NCBI RefSeq assembly: GCF_900445255.1
Contig: NZ_UAPU01000005.1
Location: 1,191,001-1,255,000 of the forward strand
Source: Anaerobiospirillum thomasii
Lineage (GTDB): Bacteria; Pseudomonadota; Gammaproteobacteria; Enterobacterales; Succinivibrionaceae
DNA: 64,000 bases
Direction: 5' to 3'
In this document: positions 36,233 to 48,475 of the stretch, piece by piece
How the letters are laid out: the number at the start of each line of letters is the position of its first letter
How positions within the stretch are numbered: position 1 is the stretch's first letter
Notes under the pieces: model-generated
What the model was told of the DNA's origin: nothing
The model's database searches: none
The model's input: only the letters and a program-made list of their open reading frames with translations
Translations under genes and position numbers: made by a program

Positions 36233-37267
36233 TTAGTCTATAGTAACCTGTCTGCCATCTACAGCCTCAACTACGCTGCCAAGCAGCCAAGCTTTCTCGC
36301 CCTGAGCATTTAAAATCTCAATGGCCTTATCGGCATACTGCTGTGGTACCACAGCTATTATACCTACACCGCAGTTAAAGGTTCTGAACATCTCATGCTC
36401 TGTTACATTGCCATTGTCCATTAAGAATTTAAAGACCTCTGGCAGCTGCCATGAATCCTTTTTAACAGCGGCACACAGATTATCTGGCAGTACACGTGGA
36501 ATATTCTCCCAGAAACCACCGCCTGTGATATGAGCCAGTGCATGTACCTCAACTTCATTGATAAGCTTTAATACAGGCTTTACATAAATCTTTGTAGGCT
36601 CAAGCAGAGCATCGGCAAGATTCTTGCCAGATGGCAGTGTCTCATTTAAAGCATCAACACTGGCATGCTTTAAAATATGGCGTATAAGTGAGTAGCCGTT
36701 GGAGTGAGGACCTGATGAGGCCATGGCAATAAGCGCATCACCCTTGCTTACACCTTTGCCATCTAGAATCTTGCTCTCTTCAACCACACCTACGCTAAAG
36801 CCTGCCAGATCATAGTCACCCTCATGATACATACCAGGCATTTCAGCAGTCTCGCCTCCGACTAGGGCACAGCCTGCCATCTGACAGCCTTTGGCAATAC
36901 CGCCTACAACATCGGCAGCCACATCAACATCAAGCTTGCCTGTTGCATAATAATCAAGGAATAAAAGAGGCTCGGCACCCTGTACAATAAGATCGTTGAC
37001 ACACATGGCCACAAGATCGATACCTACAGTTTTATGTCTCTTAAAATCGATGGCCAGGCGTAATTTGGTACCTACACCATCTGTACCTGAAACCAAAACA
37101 GGTCTGGTGTAGCCCTCAGGAATACGGGTTAAAGCTCCAAAACCGCCAAGACCGCCGATGACCTCTTTGCGGCTTGTGGCCTTGACCGGAGCCTTGATAC
37201 GCTCTACAAGCTCCTCGCCTGCATCAATATCCACACCAGCATCTTTATAAGTTAAGTTTGTAGACAT
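36233..37267 (-). CDS. purM: Phosphoribosylformylglycinamidine cyclo-ligase (AIR synthetase)
   Basis: Closes the imidazole ring of AIR in purine synthesis, using ATP. The 344 residues (E. coli 345) begin [25 protein letters not shown] and contain [32 protein letters not shown], the glycine-rich ATP site, then [28 protein letters not shown] and [16 protein letters not shown]. The gene is alone, without purN downstream, unlike E. coli, where purM and purN are joined. It is divergent from the DUF2066 gene, a common gammaproteobacterial order. Confidence 0.97.
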   Translation of the reverse strand: MSTNLTYKDAGVDIDAGEELVERIKAPVKATSRKEVIGGLGGFGALTRIPEGYTRPVLVSGTDGVGTKLRLAIDFKRHKTVGIDLVAMCVNDLIVQGAEPLLFLDYYATGKLDVDVAADVVGGIAKGCQMAGCALVGGETAEMPGMYHEGDYDLAGFSVGVVEESKILDGKGVSKGDALIAMASSGPHSNGYSLIRHILKHASVDALNETLPSGKNLADALLEPTKIYVKPVLKLINEVEVHALAHITGGGFWENIPRVLPDNLCAAVKKDSWQLPEVFKFLMDNGNVTEHEMFRTFNCGVGIIAVVPQQYADKAIEILNAQGEKAWLLGSVVEAVDGRQVTID

Positions 37268-37496
37268 AAAAATCTCCTCAATTAATCAGGCTTTATTATA
37301 AAGGAAAGTTAGCAAAGATAAAAGCAAAAGACCCTACTCTTTAGGCCCTGTGTGCCATGATGTATGCGCACATAAGTAAGATAATGGCTGTGCACCTGAA
37401 TAGATGGCTTGGGGTGCATCGCATTTAATAATTTTGTGTATTTTGTTAAAATAGATTACTCATTTTTTTAAAAGCAGTATATAAGGTAGTAGCATC

Positions 37497-38708
37497 ATGT
37501 CTGACAAAAGCTTTAAAAGAGCAGCCTTCTGTGGCCTTACATTATGTGTGTCACTTTCATGCAGTGCAGCTGATATATCAGCACCTCTTGAGGGCAGCCT
37601 TGATGACACACTGATCAAAGCTTTTAACTCCTATCTTGCTCAAAATACCTCACTTAGAACCGACATAAAGGACAGCAGCATAGCCGACGGCCTTATTGAA
37701 AGTGCTCTTATAGATGCAGGACAGCTACATGTCAACTTTGACAGAGCAGGCCTTGAGCTTTTTGTCAAAAGTCGCAATGCCACAGTGCTTGGCGCCATTG
37801 AAGATCCTGTTCTTGTCTACATGGTAGATATGTCTCCTACCTCTCAGGCAATATTGACTGACGGTGCAGGAGGCGATCTGGCTTCAGCCTTTTTACAAAG
37901 CTCTGATCTTAACAGCATCAGAATTATGTTTCCTTTAATGGATCTTGATGATATTCAAAAGTTCAGTGCACAGACAATACTCTCACACAATGACAGCGCC
38001 CTGTCACAGGCTGCGCAGCGTTATGGCTCTGATTTTTATATTGCAGGTGCCATAGAGAGCGATGGCACAAATGAACAGAGCTCACTTAAATTTAATGTCT
38101 GCACCAAAGATGGTGTCAATATACACAGCGGCAGTCTGTCTGGCAGCGCCGCCTCTGTCATCAATGCCCTTATGCATGAGTGCCGTACTGCCATCTCATC
38201 CTTTAAAAACTCAACTGCAGATGATAAAGATAAGACACACAGCGCTTTGAATGAAAACACAAAGCTAAGTGCCGCCGATCTTGATGTCAATACCTTAGGC
38301 CCGGGTCAGGATTTTGTTCGTATTGCCCTATATAACGTCAATTCACTTGAGGATATCAAGGCTATAAAAGATGCTTTTATCACCTATGGCTATGATGATA
38401 ATGTCAATGTGGTGCGCATTGAGCCTGATCATTTTATTGTTGAGATAAAAACCAGTGCCAAGCCTACCATTCTTGACAGCACTATGCGCCGCGCCGGTGA
38501 TTTTAGCTATGTTGGAGCCTGGAGCTATTCATATTTAAAATCTGTGCCCCATGCTGTAACGCACTTTAACACCATGGGTAAAAGACAGTCTGTCAATGCA
38601 GTCTTTGGCAGTGATGTAACTGTATCTGCAGCTACTGATGCAAAGCAGGATGTACCTGATTCAGATAAGGGTCAGGCTGCTGTTGCAATCACAAATGGGG
38701 ATGAATAG
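37497..38708 (+). CDS. DUF2066 family exported protein
   Basis: A 403-residue protein with an N-terminal signal peptide (KRAAFCGLTLCVSLSCSA, cleavage probably before ADIS), so it acts in the periplasm or envelope. The segments SLDDTLIKAFNSYLAQNTSLR, GAIEDPVLVYMVDMSP and SDFYIAGAIESDGTNEQSSLKFNV are typical of the DUF2066 family, which has no known function. It is found next to purM and hda in many gammaproteobacteria, as here. The C-terminal 130 residues (after about 270) resemble an extra alpha/beta domain ending in a low-complexity tail. hda starts 5 bp downstream and is probably cotranscribed. Confidence 0.78.
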   Translation: MSDKSFKRAAFCGLTLCVSLSCSAADISAPLEGSLDDTLIKAFNSYLAQNTSLRTDIKDSSIADGLIESALIDAGQLHVNFDRAGLELFVKSRNATVLGAIEDPVLVYMVDMSPTSQAILTDGAGGDLASAFLQSSDLNSIRIMFPLMDLDDIQKFSAQTILSHNDSALSQAAQRYGSDFYIAGAIESDGTNEQSSLKFNVCTKDGVNIHSGSLSGSAASVINALMHECRTAISSFKNSTADDKDKTHSALNENTKLSAADLDVNTLGPGQDFVRIALYNVNSLEDIKAIKDAFITYGYDDNVNVVRIEPDHFIVEIKTSAKPTILDSTMRRAGDFSYVGAWSYSYLKSVPHAVTHFNTMGKRQSVNAVFGSDVTVSAATDAKQDVPDSDKGQAAVAITNGDE

Positions 38709-38713
38709 TCCTG

Positions 38714-39421
38714 ATGAGTACCACACCTTATCAGGATGCGCTGCACTTTGGGGCTAATGATAGTATTACGCTCTCAAGTTTTTATGAAGGACAGAATACT
38801 CTTTTGCTTGAGACCTGTAAAAAGGCCATTGCCACAATGCGCCATGAGAGTTATTTTATTTTTGCCCCGCCTGGCAGTGGTAAAACCCATTTGATTACAG
38901 CACTGTTTAACAGCATAGAAAACAGAGCCGAAAAAGCTTTTTTCATGGATCTGTCAATTGCCGTTAAATTAAGTCCGGCACTACTTAATATAAATCCCTA
39001 TCCTGTAATGTTTGTGGACAATGTGGATGCCATCTGTGCAAAGAGTGAGTTTGAAGATGCCTTTTTTGCCCTGTACAACCGCTGGTTTGATTATGGCACA
39101 GGCCCTTTGTTTATAACAGCAGTAGAGTCAGCCGACTCCATTGCCTTTTTGCGCAGGGATTTAAACACAAGACTTGGCAATGGTCTTACCTTTCCTCTGC
39201 TGCGTTTAAATGAAGAGGACTGCGCCAGAGCCTTAGAGCTTAAGGCTATAATGCGTGGCTTTACACTTGCCCCCAAGGTAGCTCAGTATCTTGTGCGCCA
39301 TAAAAACGCCTATATGCCGGCTCTTGTAGATATTCTAGACAGGCTTGATCTGGCCTCTTTGCAAAGACAAAGGGAGATAACCATACCTTTTATCAAAGAG
39401 ATTTTAGGCCCAGATCTTTAA
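38714..39421 (+). CDS. hda: DnaA regulatory inactivator Hda
   Basis: DnaA-like AAA+ protein that, with the DNA-loaded sliding clamp, stimulates ATP hydrolysis by DnaA after initiation. The 235 residues (E. coli 233) have a Walker A-like PPGSGKTH near residue 54, a Walker B-like VMFVDNVDAI near residue 98 and the C-terminal TIPFIKEIL as in E. coli Hda. The N terminus has QDALHF (residues 7-12), which fits the loose clamp-binding pattern QxxLxF. It lies 5 bp after the DUF2066 gene, suggesting one operon, and is followed by a terminator. Confidence 0.93.
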   Translation: MSTTPYQDALHFGANDSITLSSFYEGQNTLLLETCKKAIATMRHESYFIFAPPGSGKTHLITALFNSIENRAEKAFFMDLSIAVKLSPALLNINPYPVMFVDNVDAICAKSEFEDAFFALYNRWFDYGTGPLFITAVESADSIAFLRRDLNTRLGNGLTFPLLRLNEEDCARALELKAIMRGFTLAPKVAQYLVRHKNAYMPALVDILDRLDLASLQRQREITIPFIKEILGPDL

Positions 39422-39435
39422 GATATAATAAAACT

Positions 39436-39462
39436 AAAGCCTGTTACATCAAAACAGGCTTT
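39436..39462. terminator. Terminator between hda and ligA
   Basis: AAAGCCTGTT (39436-39445) and AACAGGCTTT (39453-39462) form a 10-bp stem between convergent genes. The T-tracts are short on both sides. Confidence 0.7.
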
Positions 39463-39484
39463 AACATTATAGGTAAAGAGCTTT

Positions 39485-42309
<2,825 letters not shown>

Positions 42310-42441
42310 GGTGCGCTCCTTTATATTTATAGACAAAAGATTATCATAAAACACAGAGCTTTTTGCAAGTATTGAAAATATATTGTACTAAGTACACTTA
42401 GGCTGTGACTTGTGGCAATGGGAAATTTCAGAGGGGCAAAA

Positions 42442-42472
42442 ACAAAAAAAACTTACCATTTGCGGTAAGTTT
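42442..42472 (-). terminator. Terminator of the tRNA-fMet gene
   Basis: AAACTTACC and GGTAAGTTT (42449-42457, 42464-42472) form a 9-bp stem followed on the minus strand by a T-rich tract, 7 nt after the tRNA 3' end. Confidence 0.85.
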
Positions 42473-42478
42473 CTTTAT

Positions 42479-42555
<77 letters not shown>

Positions 42556-42573
42556 ACTGTCTTGATGTGATAT

Positions 42574-42602
42574 ATTATATAGGTCAAAGTGTGATCGGTC
42601 AA
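42574..42602 (-). promoter_or_regulatory. Sigma-70 promoter of tRNA-fMet
   Basis: The minus strand has TTGACC (42602-42597), a 17-bp spacer and TATAAT (42579-42574), about 19 bp before the tRNA 5' end. This is close to consensus. Confidence 0.85.
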
Positions 42603-42977
42603 GAACTTTTTTGAAAAATTTTGTGTATACGATCTTGGAATTTTAAAAAACACTTTAATAATAAGAACTTAAGTATAAATAATATTAAATTTAAAGCTAA
42701 AATAAAGCTTATAAATTTTTAAAATGTTTAAATTTGCCAAGTTTGTTAAGTGTTTATTTAGCCGCCAGATCTATGAGGTTTTATCCAAAGGGAATTGATA
42801 AGAGACTTTAGTCAATGACTTGCGCATATAGGGGAAAGATAAATGATATAAGATTAAGGGTTTAAGATTAAAAACTGTAGATGTTATTGTGAAGATTAGA
42901 CGGTAAATAAATATAGAAGATAATATAAAGACCTGTTACAACTGATGCCAGATATGACTGGCATCAGCATAGATCCG
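42603..42977. other. AT-rich intergenic region between tRNA-fMet and rplS
   Basis: About 375 bp with no gene or RNA that I recognise. It lies beyond the end of the rpsP-rplS operon. A clear terminator for that operon was not identified, though GATGCCAG/CTGGCATC arms (42948-42966) just after rplS could form one without a strong T-run. Confidence 0.4.
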
Positions 42978-43328
42978 TTAAACCTTCTCGCGGATACGAG
43001 CGGCCTTACCGGTGCGGCTGCGTAAGTAGTACAGCTTGGCACGGCGTACATCACCACGACGAGTTACCTTAACAGAGGCAATCATTGGTGAATGAGTCTG
43101 GAATACACGCTCTACACCCTCACCTGATGACATCTTACGTACAGTGAATGATGAGTTTAAGCCACGGTTGCGCTTGGCAATAACGTTACCCTCAAAAGCC
43201 TGCAGACGTGTCTTGTCACCTTCAACAACGCGAACCTCTACACGTACGGTATCACCAGGATTGAACTCTGGGATATCAGTGCGGATCTGCTCTTTCTCGA
43301 GTTGATCAATAATTGGATGGCTGGCCAT
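42978..43328 (-). CDS. rplS: 50S ribosomal protein L19
   Basis: Large-subunit protein at the 30S-50S interface. The 116 residues (E. coli 115) include the conserved [60 protein letters not shown] and the basic C terminus [27 protein letters not shown]. It is the last gene of the rpsP-rimM-trmD-rplS operon, 5 bp after trmD. Confidence 0.97.
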   Translation of the reverse strand: MASHPIIDQLEKEQIRTDIPEFNPGDTVRVEVRVVEGDKTRLQAFEGNVIAKRNRGLNSSFTVRKMSSGEGVERVFQTHSPMIASVKVTRRGDVRRAKLYYLRSRTGKAARIREKV

Positions 43329-43333
43329 ATTAA

Positions 43334-44116
43334 TTACCTACCCTGAATATTAAATAAAATTGTTTTTGCCTCTACCTCAAGACCTTTATCCCTGAGATAG
43401 TCGACGATAAGCATAAGCTCATCATCTGAAAATGTTCTGGACCTTAGCAGATCAGGTCTGCGCTCATAGGTGCGACCTAAAGCCTGCTGTAATCTCCAGC
43501 GTCGGATCTTTGCGTGATCACCGCATAAAACAATATCAGGAACTTTATCTCCATCAACCGCCTCAGGACGTGTGTACTGAGGAAAATGCAGCAGACCTTT
43601 TGCAAAAGAGTCCTCTTGAGCATTCTGAATGTCGCCTAAAACTCCAGGCACCATTCTTGATACTGCATCGATGACACACATGGCGGGTAATTCGCCTCCC
43701 GACAGCACGTAGTCACCAATTGAAACCTCCAGATCGACCTGCTTCTGAAGGACGCGTTCATCAATACCCTCATAGCGTCCTGCTACAAGAATAATCGAAC
43801 CCCATTCATGGAATTTCGTGACCAGCGAGTGATCGAGACGCGCTCCCTGAGGAGACATGCATACGACCTTGGTTCCTACAGGTGCTTCGCGACGGGCCTG
43901 ACTTATAGCATCCGTCAGAGGCTGTACCTTCATAAGCATGCCAGGACCGCCGCCGTACGGCTTGTCGTCCACAGTCTTATACTTGTCATAGGTATAATCG
44001 CGCGGATTGTAGGTGTGTACCTCAATCAGGCCTTTTTCACAGGCCCTGCGCGTTACGCCATATGCAGTTACAGCGCTGAACATCTGCGGGAATAGCGAAA
44101 CTATACCAAACCACAT
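43334..44116 (-). CDS. trmD: tRNA (guanine-N1)-methyltransferase TrmD
   Basis: Methylates G37 of tRNAs that have a G at position 36, using S-adenosylmethionine, and prevents frameshifting. It has 260 residues from the ATG at 44116 ([25 protein letters not shown]), 2 nt after the rimM stop; the longer frame starting with GTG at 44137 overlaps rimM and is less likely. Motifs include [26 protein letters not shown], the knot segment [10 protein letters not shown] and [27 protein letters not shown]. The operon order is standard. Confidence 0.96.
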   Translation of the reverse strand: MWFGIVSLFPQMFSAVTAYGVTRRACEKGLIEVHTYNPRDYTYDKYKTVDDKPYGGGPGMLMKVQPLTDAISQARREAPVGTKVVCMSPQGARLDHSLVTKFHEWGSIILVAGRYEGIDERVLQKQVDLEVSIGDYVLSGGELPAMCVIDAVSRMVPGVLGDIQNAQEDSFAKGLLHFPQYTRPEAVDGDKVPDIVLCGDHAKIRRWRLQQALGRTYERRPDLLRSRTFSDDELMLIVDYLRDKGLEVEAKTILFNIQGR

Positions 44117-44118
44117 GT

Positions 44119-44649
44119 CTAGTAATCTTCGCCCCACTCTACCCTGATTATGCCAGATTCGAGATCAACATCTGTCACAATAGGGCCTTTAACAAAAGGA
44201 ATCAATCGCTCTTTGCGATCACCTTTTGTCCGGTCAGAGGGAGACACCACAAGTAAAGGAGCGGCTCCTTGATCCATAACTCTTGACACTGTGCCAAGAC
44301 ATACATCATTGATGCCTATTACTGTGCAGCCTTCAAGATCGCACAGATAAAACTCACCATCTGATGCAGGGGGTAGGCTTGAACGCCTGATCCCTATATC
44401 CATTCCGGTCAGAAGCGCTGCCTCTTCGCGGACGTCAACCCCATGAAGCTTTACAATGAAAGTATCTCCATGCGGTTTAAAAGCTTCGACCTGAACCTCA
44501 CGCCAATCATCCCCACGCCTTGAAATGTACCATGGCGAGTAGTCAAAAAGGTTTTCAGGTTGCTCTGTAAAGGACTGTACCTTAAGGTAGCCCTTTATTC
44601 CAAAGGTAGACCCAAGTCTGCCCATGGAGCGTGGTTCATCTCCTTGCAT
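44119..44649 (-). CDS. rimM: Ribosome maturation factor RimM
   Basis: Assists late maturation of the 30S head and contacts S19. The 176 residues (E. coli 182) contain the N-terminal RimM domain ([34 protein letters not shown]) and a PRC-barrel C terminus ([34 protein letters not shown]...[25 protein letters not shown]). It lies between rpsP and trmD in the conserved operon, 12 bp after rpsP and 2 nt before trmD. Confidence 0.96.
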   Translation of the reverse strand: MQGDEPRSMGRLGSTFGIKGYLKVQSFTEQPENLFDYSPWYISRRGDDWREVQVEAFKPHGDTFIVKLHGVDVREEAALLTGMDIGIRRSSLPPASDGEFYLCDLEGCTVIGINDVCLGTVSRVMDQGAAPLLVVSPSDRTKGDRKERLIPFVKGPIVTDVDLESGIIRVEWGEDY

Positions 44650-44661
44650 AGAGGAGAAGTA

Positions 44662-45015
44662 TTAAGCCTGAGCCTCTTGAGCTGCGGCAGCAGCCTCAGC
44701 CTCAGCCTTTGCCTGGCGACGGGCAACAGCAGCGGCATGCTTTTCTTCACGATACTTGGCAACAGCCTCAGGTCCCATCTCGTTCTCTTTGATTAAACGA
44801 GCTACACGATCTGATGGCTGAGCACCTGTACCGATCCAGTACTGAATACGATCTGCATCAAGACGCAGACGAACTTCTTTACCGGTGGCAATTGGGTTGA
44901 AAATACCAACCTGCTCAATAAAACGACCTGTTGCAGCAAAACGTGAATCAGCTACAACAACGTGATAGAAAGGACGCTTCTTAGCGCCTACACGACGTAA
45001 ACGAATGACTACCAT
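44662..45015 (-). CDS. rpsP: 30S ribosomal protein S16 with an alanine-rich tail
   Basis: Small-subunit assembly protein. Residues 1-80 ([43 protein letters not shown]...[22 protein letters not shown]) match S16. E. coli S16 has 82 residues; this one has 117, the rest being an alanine/glutamate-rich basic tail ([35 protein letters not shown]) likely to be helical. Tails of this kind occur in some S16 proteins, and their role is not known to me. It is the first gene of the operon and has its own promoter about 70-100 bp upstream, next to an IS4 insertion. Confidence 0.96.
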   Translation of the reverse strand: MVVIRLRRVGAKKRPFYHVVVADSRFAATGRFIEQVGIFNPIATGKEVRLRLDADRIQYWIGTGAQPSDRVARLIKENEMGPEAVAKYREEKHAAAVARRQAKAEAEAAAAAQEAQA

Positions 45016-45085
45016 TTCGTATTGTACCTACAAATAAATGACGATCCCACATGAGACCGTCTTGTTACTAATATACAGTGGAGCG

Positions 45086-45113
45086 ATTTTACCTAAATCT
45101 AGGAAAAAATCAA
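45086..45113 (-). promoter_or_regulatory. Promoter of the rpsP operon
   Basis: The minus strand has TTGATT (45113-45108), a 16-bp spacer and TAAAAT (45091-45086), 71 bp before the rpsP start codon. The IS4 target duplication starts 12 bp upstream of the -35 element, so the promoter is intact but its upstream region has been replaced. Confidence 0.65.
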
Positions 45114-45146
45114 GATCTAAATCAAAGTATTTTCATACCCATGAAC

Positions 45147-46583
45147 TTAAGCCTTGATTGTAACATCAATTTTGTGCGGTATTAAAAAGTCTTTCGTCAT
45201 ATGGTGTGTATTGTAAATTTTATCGACCAGGAGGCTTACGTCCTTTTTAAGATCTATATCCCTTTGTGATGGTTTAGTTCGCATCATAGAATCTAAAAGA
45301 CCTTCAAACTTGCTGATCTCATTGTATATTGTAGACTTAGCGCCTTTGACCATGGCTTTTAACAATGGTCCTATATCTCTGATAGAGGAAGCCATCTTTA
45401 ACAGAGATATTTCCCGTTTTTTACGTTGGTCATCTCTTTTCTTTTTCTGAAGCTGTTTTGCTATAAGCTTTTTGATGAGGTATGAGCCAATACTTGCATA
45501 AATAAAGAGCAGGATAATTTCTTTGATGGACGAATTGATAGAGCAGAGGCTGTTGCTACTTTTAAGTGCTTTAAACATGATCTCGCAGGACCAGCGCGTC
45601 CTGTAAGTATCAGCTATAACTGATGCTGCTACACGGCTTGCATCTATGTTGGTGATGAAATAATTAAATTTATCATCAACAGGATTATAGATACGAATCA
45701 TCCTTAAAACGGTATCATCGTTAACCTGCACAGCCATATCAACCAGAGGATATTTGCTGCCATTTAAGTGCTGACATGGTTTGCATCCTTCAAATTCATG
45801 TAACGTGGCTCCGTTGCCATCCATTGCATGAATAATCTTATAGGCGCAATTCTCCTTGCCTCTGAATATAAAATAATGCCCCTTGGATATAAGTAGCAAA
45901 TATAAAGCTTCAGATACATATCCCCTGTCGCACAGATATAACACCTGCTCATAGATATCTGGTGACAGGTGCTCTCTTTCATTGGCTACAGCCTCCGTAA
46001 TATCAATATGTGTAGGCATATTATTTACAATAGAAAACCCCGTATGCAGTTTAATAGCGGCAGATTTTTTATCAGGGTTGGTCTTGTCAGGATTACGTGT
46101 TTTAGCCTTGCAGCTAAAGTTGTCATAGGCTGAGTATCTAAGGGAGATTTCAGAGCCATCCACCATGATAATATCATTAACACCGACACTCTGCCTGTAA
46201 GCCTCAAGCAGTTTCAGACCAGTTTCATTAGTATCGTCTTTAACAAGCATAGAGAGGTTTTCTATAGTATTCTTCATAACTTCAAGCAGTCCCTCTGAAC
46301 GCAGACGGTTGTGAAGAGCCTTTGAAGATATATCAATGCCAAACATGTCAGAATAGCACTTATGAAATCCATTTAAAGTAAAGGTTATATTGTTAGAGTT
46401 TTGGTTAGTAGAGGCATATGTTAAAAGAGCTGAGAGAAGTTCAGCTATTGTAACTTTTCTTTGCCTTTTGAGTGTGCCATTTTTTCTGGCAAAATTATTA
46501 ATAAGCTCTTTGCTGAAGACGGTTAAAATATTTAAGAGTTCAGCTCTTTGAATATAGAGATTAATTTGAGATAATAAAGACAT
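45147..46583 (-). CDS. IS4-family transposase, copy 2
   Basis: Identical in protein sequence to copy 1: 478 residues from the ATG at 46583, with MVDGSEISLRYS, YLCDRGYVSEALY and the YRTRWSCEIMFKALK signature. The gene reads toward rpsP, and its stop is 13 bp from the element end with no terminator between. Identity between copies suggests recent spread in this genome and a currently active element. Confidence 0.93.
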   Translation of the reverse strand: MSLLSQINLYIQRAELLNILTVFSKELINNFARKNGTLKRQRKVTIAELLSALLTYASTNQNSNNITFTLNGFHKCYSDMFGIDISSKALHNRLRSEGLLEVMKNTIENLSMLVKDDTNETGLKLLEAYRQSVGVNDIIMVDGSEISLRYSAYDNFSCKAKTRNPDKTNPDKKSAAIKLHTGFSIVNNMPTHIDITEAVANEREHLSPDIYEQVLYLCDRGYVSEALYLLLISKGHYFIFRGKENCAYKIIHAMDGNGATLHEFEGCKPCQHLNGSKYPLVDMAVQVNDDTVLRMIRIYNPVDDKFNYFITNIDASRVAASVIADTYRTRWSCEIMFKALKSSNSLCSINSSIKEIILLFIYASIGSYLIKKLIAKQLQKKKRDDQRKKREISLLKMASSIRDIGPLLKAMVKGAKSTIYNEISKFEGLLDSMMRTKPSQRDIDLKKDVSLLVDKIYNTHHMTKDFLIPHKIDVTIKA

Positions 46584-46640
46584 AGCAAGTTTTCCTTTGT
46601 TTGGTTTGGTTTGGTATATTATACCATGGAAACTTGCTAT
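46581..46640 (-). promoter_or_regulatory. IS4 copy 2: promoter and start-site-sequestering inverted repeat
   Basis: Same structure as in copy 1, shifted by 18,809 bp: arms at 46582-46595 and 46628-46640 with a TATAAT -10 element between them. Transcripts entering from ffh would carry both arms and hide the ribosome binding site; transcripts from the internal promoter would not. Confidence 0.6.
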
Positions 46641-46738
46641 ACCCCATAAAAATCCTTTATAAAACAATCTGTTAGATCGTTTTTAATACTTCTAACAACC
46701 TCTTTTTGTATCAGAATTGTATGTTTCCAAAAAAATCA

Positions 46739-46797
46739 AACAAAAAACCCGCATCGAGGTCTTTTGCACTAATTTTTAGCACGATAGAATGCGGGTT
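46739..46797 (-). terminator. IS4 copy 2: terminator-like hairpin upstream of the transposase
   Basis: AACCCGCAT/ATGCGGGTT stem and following T-run, as in copy 1. It would block transcription arriving from ffh. Confidence 0.55.
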
Positions 46798-46879
46798 TGC
46801 GGAATGATTTTAAGCCAAAAACTTCTGGATTTTAATAAATGCTTAAAAATCAAGACTTTACTAAGATCCTAGGTATGAA

Positions 46880-46938
46880 GTATTTTTATAAAGTCATGAC
46901 ATTAGAGCACTTTTAAGTAGCTGTCATGACTTTATAAA
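46880..46938 (-). terminator. Terminator of ffh with a 17-bp stem
   Basis: TTTATAAAGTCATGACA (46885-46901) and its exact complement at 46922-46938 form a 17-bp perfect stem with a 20-nt loop, 11 bp after the ffh stop. The minus-strand side continues with A-T-rich sequence. The IS4 target duplication overlaps the foot of the stem. Confidence 0.7.
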
Positions 46939-46948
46939 TTTATTGCAT

Positions 46949-48352
46949 TTAGCGCTTAAAGAAATTACCGCCGCCAAAGCCACCAAGATTTGGCATGCCG
47001 CCACCCATAGCGCCCATCATGCCACGCATGGCACCGGCCATTTTACGTACACCGCCCTTACCCATTTTCTTCATCATGCGCTGCATGGTATCAAACTGCT
47101 TTAACAGCTGATTGACCTCATAGATCTGCACACCGGCACCGGCAGCAATACGTCTTTTGCGTGAACCCTTGATAATCTCAGGTTTGCGCCTCTCCTTTGG
47201 GGTCATGGAGTTGATAATAGCCTCAAGATGCACAAGAGATTTGTCATTGACCTGATCTTTAATCTTGTCAGCCATACCGCCCATACCAGGCATCTTTTCT
47301 AGCAGTGAGGTCATGCCACCCATCTTTTTCATCTCGCGCAGCTGCTCGGCAAAATCCTCAAGAGTAAAGCCCTTGCCCGATTTAATCTTATCGGCCATGG
47401 CCTTGGTTTTGGTCTCATCGGTATTTCTCTGCAGCTCTTCAATAAGAGAGAGCAGATCTCCCATATCTAAAATACGTGAAGCAATTCTGTCAGGGTGGAA
47501 TGGCTCAAGGGCAGCTACCTTCTCGCCCATACCTATAAATTTAATGCTCTTGCCTGTAATCTCACGCACAGACAGGGCAGCACCGCCTCTGGCATCACCA
47601 TCGGCCTTGGTAAGGATAACACCGGTAAGAGGTAGAGCCTCGGAAAAGGCTTTGGCTGTATTGGCAGCATCCTGACCTGTCATGGCGTCAACCACAAACA
47701 AAGTCTCTATAGGATCTAAAATACCATGCAGGCTTTTGACCTCCTGCATCATATACTCATCTACTGCAAGACGACCTGCTGTATCGACAATAAGTACATC
47801 AAAAACCTTCTTTTTAGCATAATCAAGCGCAATTGCTGCAATATCCTCAGGTTTTTGTGTAGCATCTGAAGGTATAACCTCAACTCCGACATCGCGACCT
47901 AAAGTGGCAAGCTGCTCAATAGCTGCAGGTCTGTAGGTATCAACAGAGACCATGGCCACTGACTTTTTAAGTCTTTCTTTTATATAAAGTGCAAGTTTGG
48001 CTGCAGATGTGGTTTTACCGGCACCCTGCAGACCTGCAAGAAGAATTACTGCAGGCGGCTGATGGGCCAGATTGAGCTCTTCTGTCTGACCACCCATGGT
48101 CTGCACCAGCTCATCATAAACGCCCTTGATAAACTCCTGACCTGGGGTAAGACTTAAACTTACCTCCTGTCCCAAGGCTCTTTCCTTGACTCTTGCTGTA
48201 AAACTTTTAACAACAGGCAGTGCCACATCTGCCTCAAGCAGAGCTGTTCTGACCTCGCGCAGGGTATCTTTGATATTATCTTCTGTAATACGGCCCTGGC
48301 CCTTGATATTCTTTAAGGTACGATTAAGTCGCTGTGTTAGATTGTCAAACAT
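46949..48352 (-). CDS. ffh: Signal recognition particle protein Ffh
   Basis: GTPase that, with 4.5S RNA, binds signal sequences of nascent membrane proteins and docks with FtsY. The 467 residues (E. coli 453) have the N domain (MFDNLTQRLNRTLKNIKGQGRITEDNIKDTLREVRTALLEADVALPVV), the G domain with GLQGAGKTTSAAKLA near residue 106, DTAGR near residue 190 and TKADGDARGGAALS, and a methionine-rich M domain (MKKMGGMTSLLEKMPGMGGM, MQRMMKKMGKGGVRKMAGAMRGMMGAMGGGM). In related genomes it directly precedes rpsP; here an IS4 copy separates them. Confidence 0.97.
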   Translation of the reverse strand: MFDNLTQRLNRTLKNIKGQGRITEDNIKDTLREVRTALLEADVALPVVKSFTARVKERALGQEVSLSLTPGQEFIKGVYDELVQTMGGQTEELNLAHQPPAVILLAGLQGAGKTTSAAKLALYIKERLKKSVAMVSVDTYRPAAIEQLATLGRDVGVEVIPSDATQKPEDIAAIALDYAKKKVFDVLIVDTAGRLAVDEYMMQEVKSLHGILDPIETLFVVDAMTGQDAANTAKAFSEALPLTGVILTKADGDARGGAALSVREITGKSIKFIGMGEKVAALEPFHPDRIASRILDMGDLLSLIEELQRNTDETKTKAMADKIKSGKGFTLEDFAEQLREMKKMGGMTSLLEKMPGMGGMADKIKDQVNDKSLVHLEAIINSMTPKERRKPEIIKGSRKRRIAAGAGVQIYEVNQLLKQFDTMQRMMKKMGKGGVRKMAGAMRGMMGAMGGGMPNLGGFGGGNFFKR

Positions 48353-48475
48353 GTAAAACCCTCTTATATAACCGTTGAGATTATAGCAGTATTTTAAAAT
48401 ATGGGCAGTAGCACGTGTTTAAAAATGAGGCAGGCACAAAAAGATAAGGCATCATATACATGATGCCCCATAATC

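Larger units (their letters stand above)
45134..46877 (-). mobile_element. IS4-family element, copy 2 (1744 bp)
   Basis: Same ends (CATACCC... and ...GGTATG), length and orientation as copy 1, with a different 9-bp target duplication, AAGTATTTT, at 45125-45133 and 46878-46886. The different duplications show two separate transposition events. It lies between ffh and rpsP, next to the ffh terminator stem and just upstream of the rpsP promoter. Confidence 0.93.

Noticed and set aside
44117..44137. Longer trmD start (GTG at 44137)
   Set aside because: It overlaps rimM, whereas the ATG at 44116 fits the known N terminus and the 2-nt gap usual in this operon.
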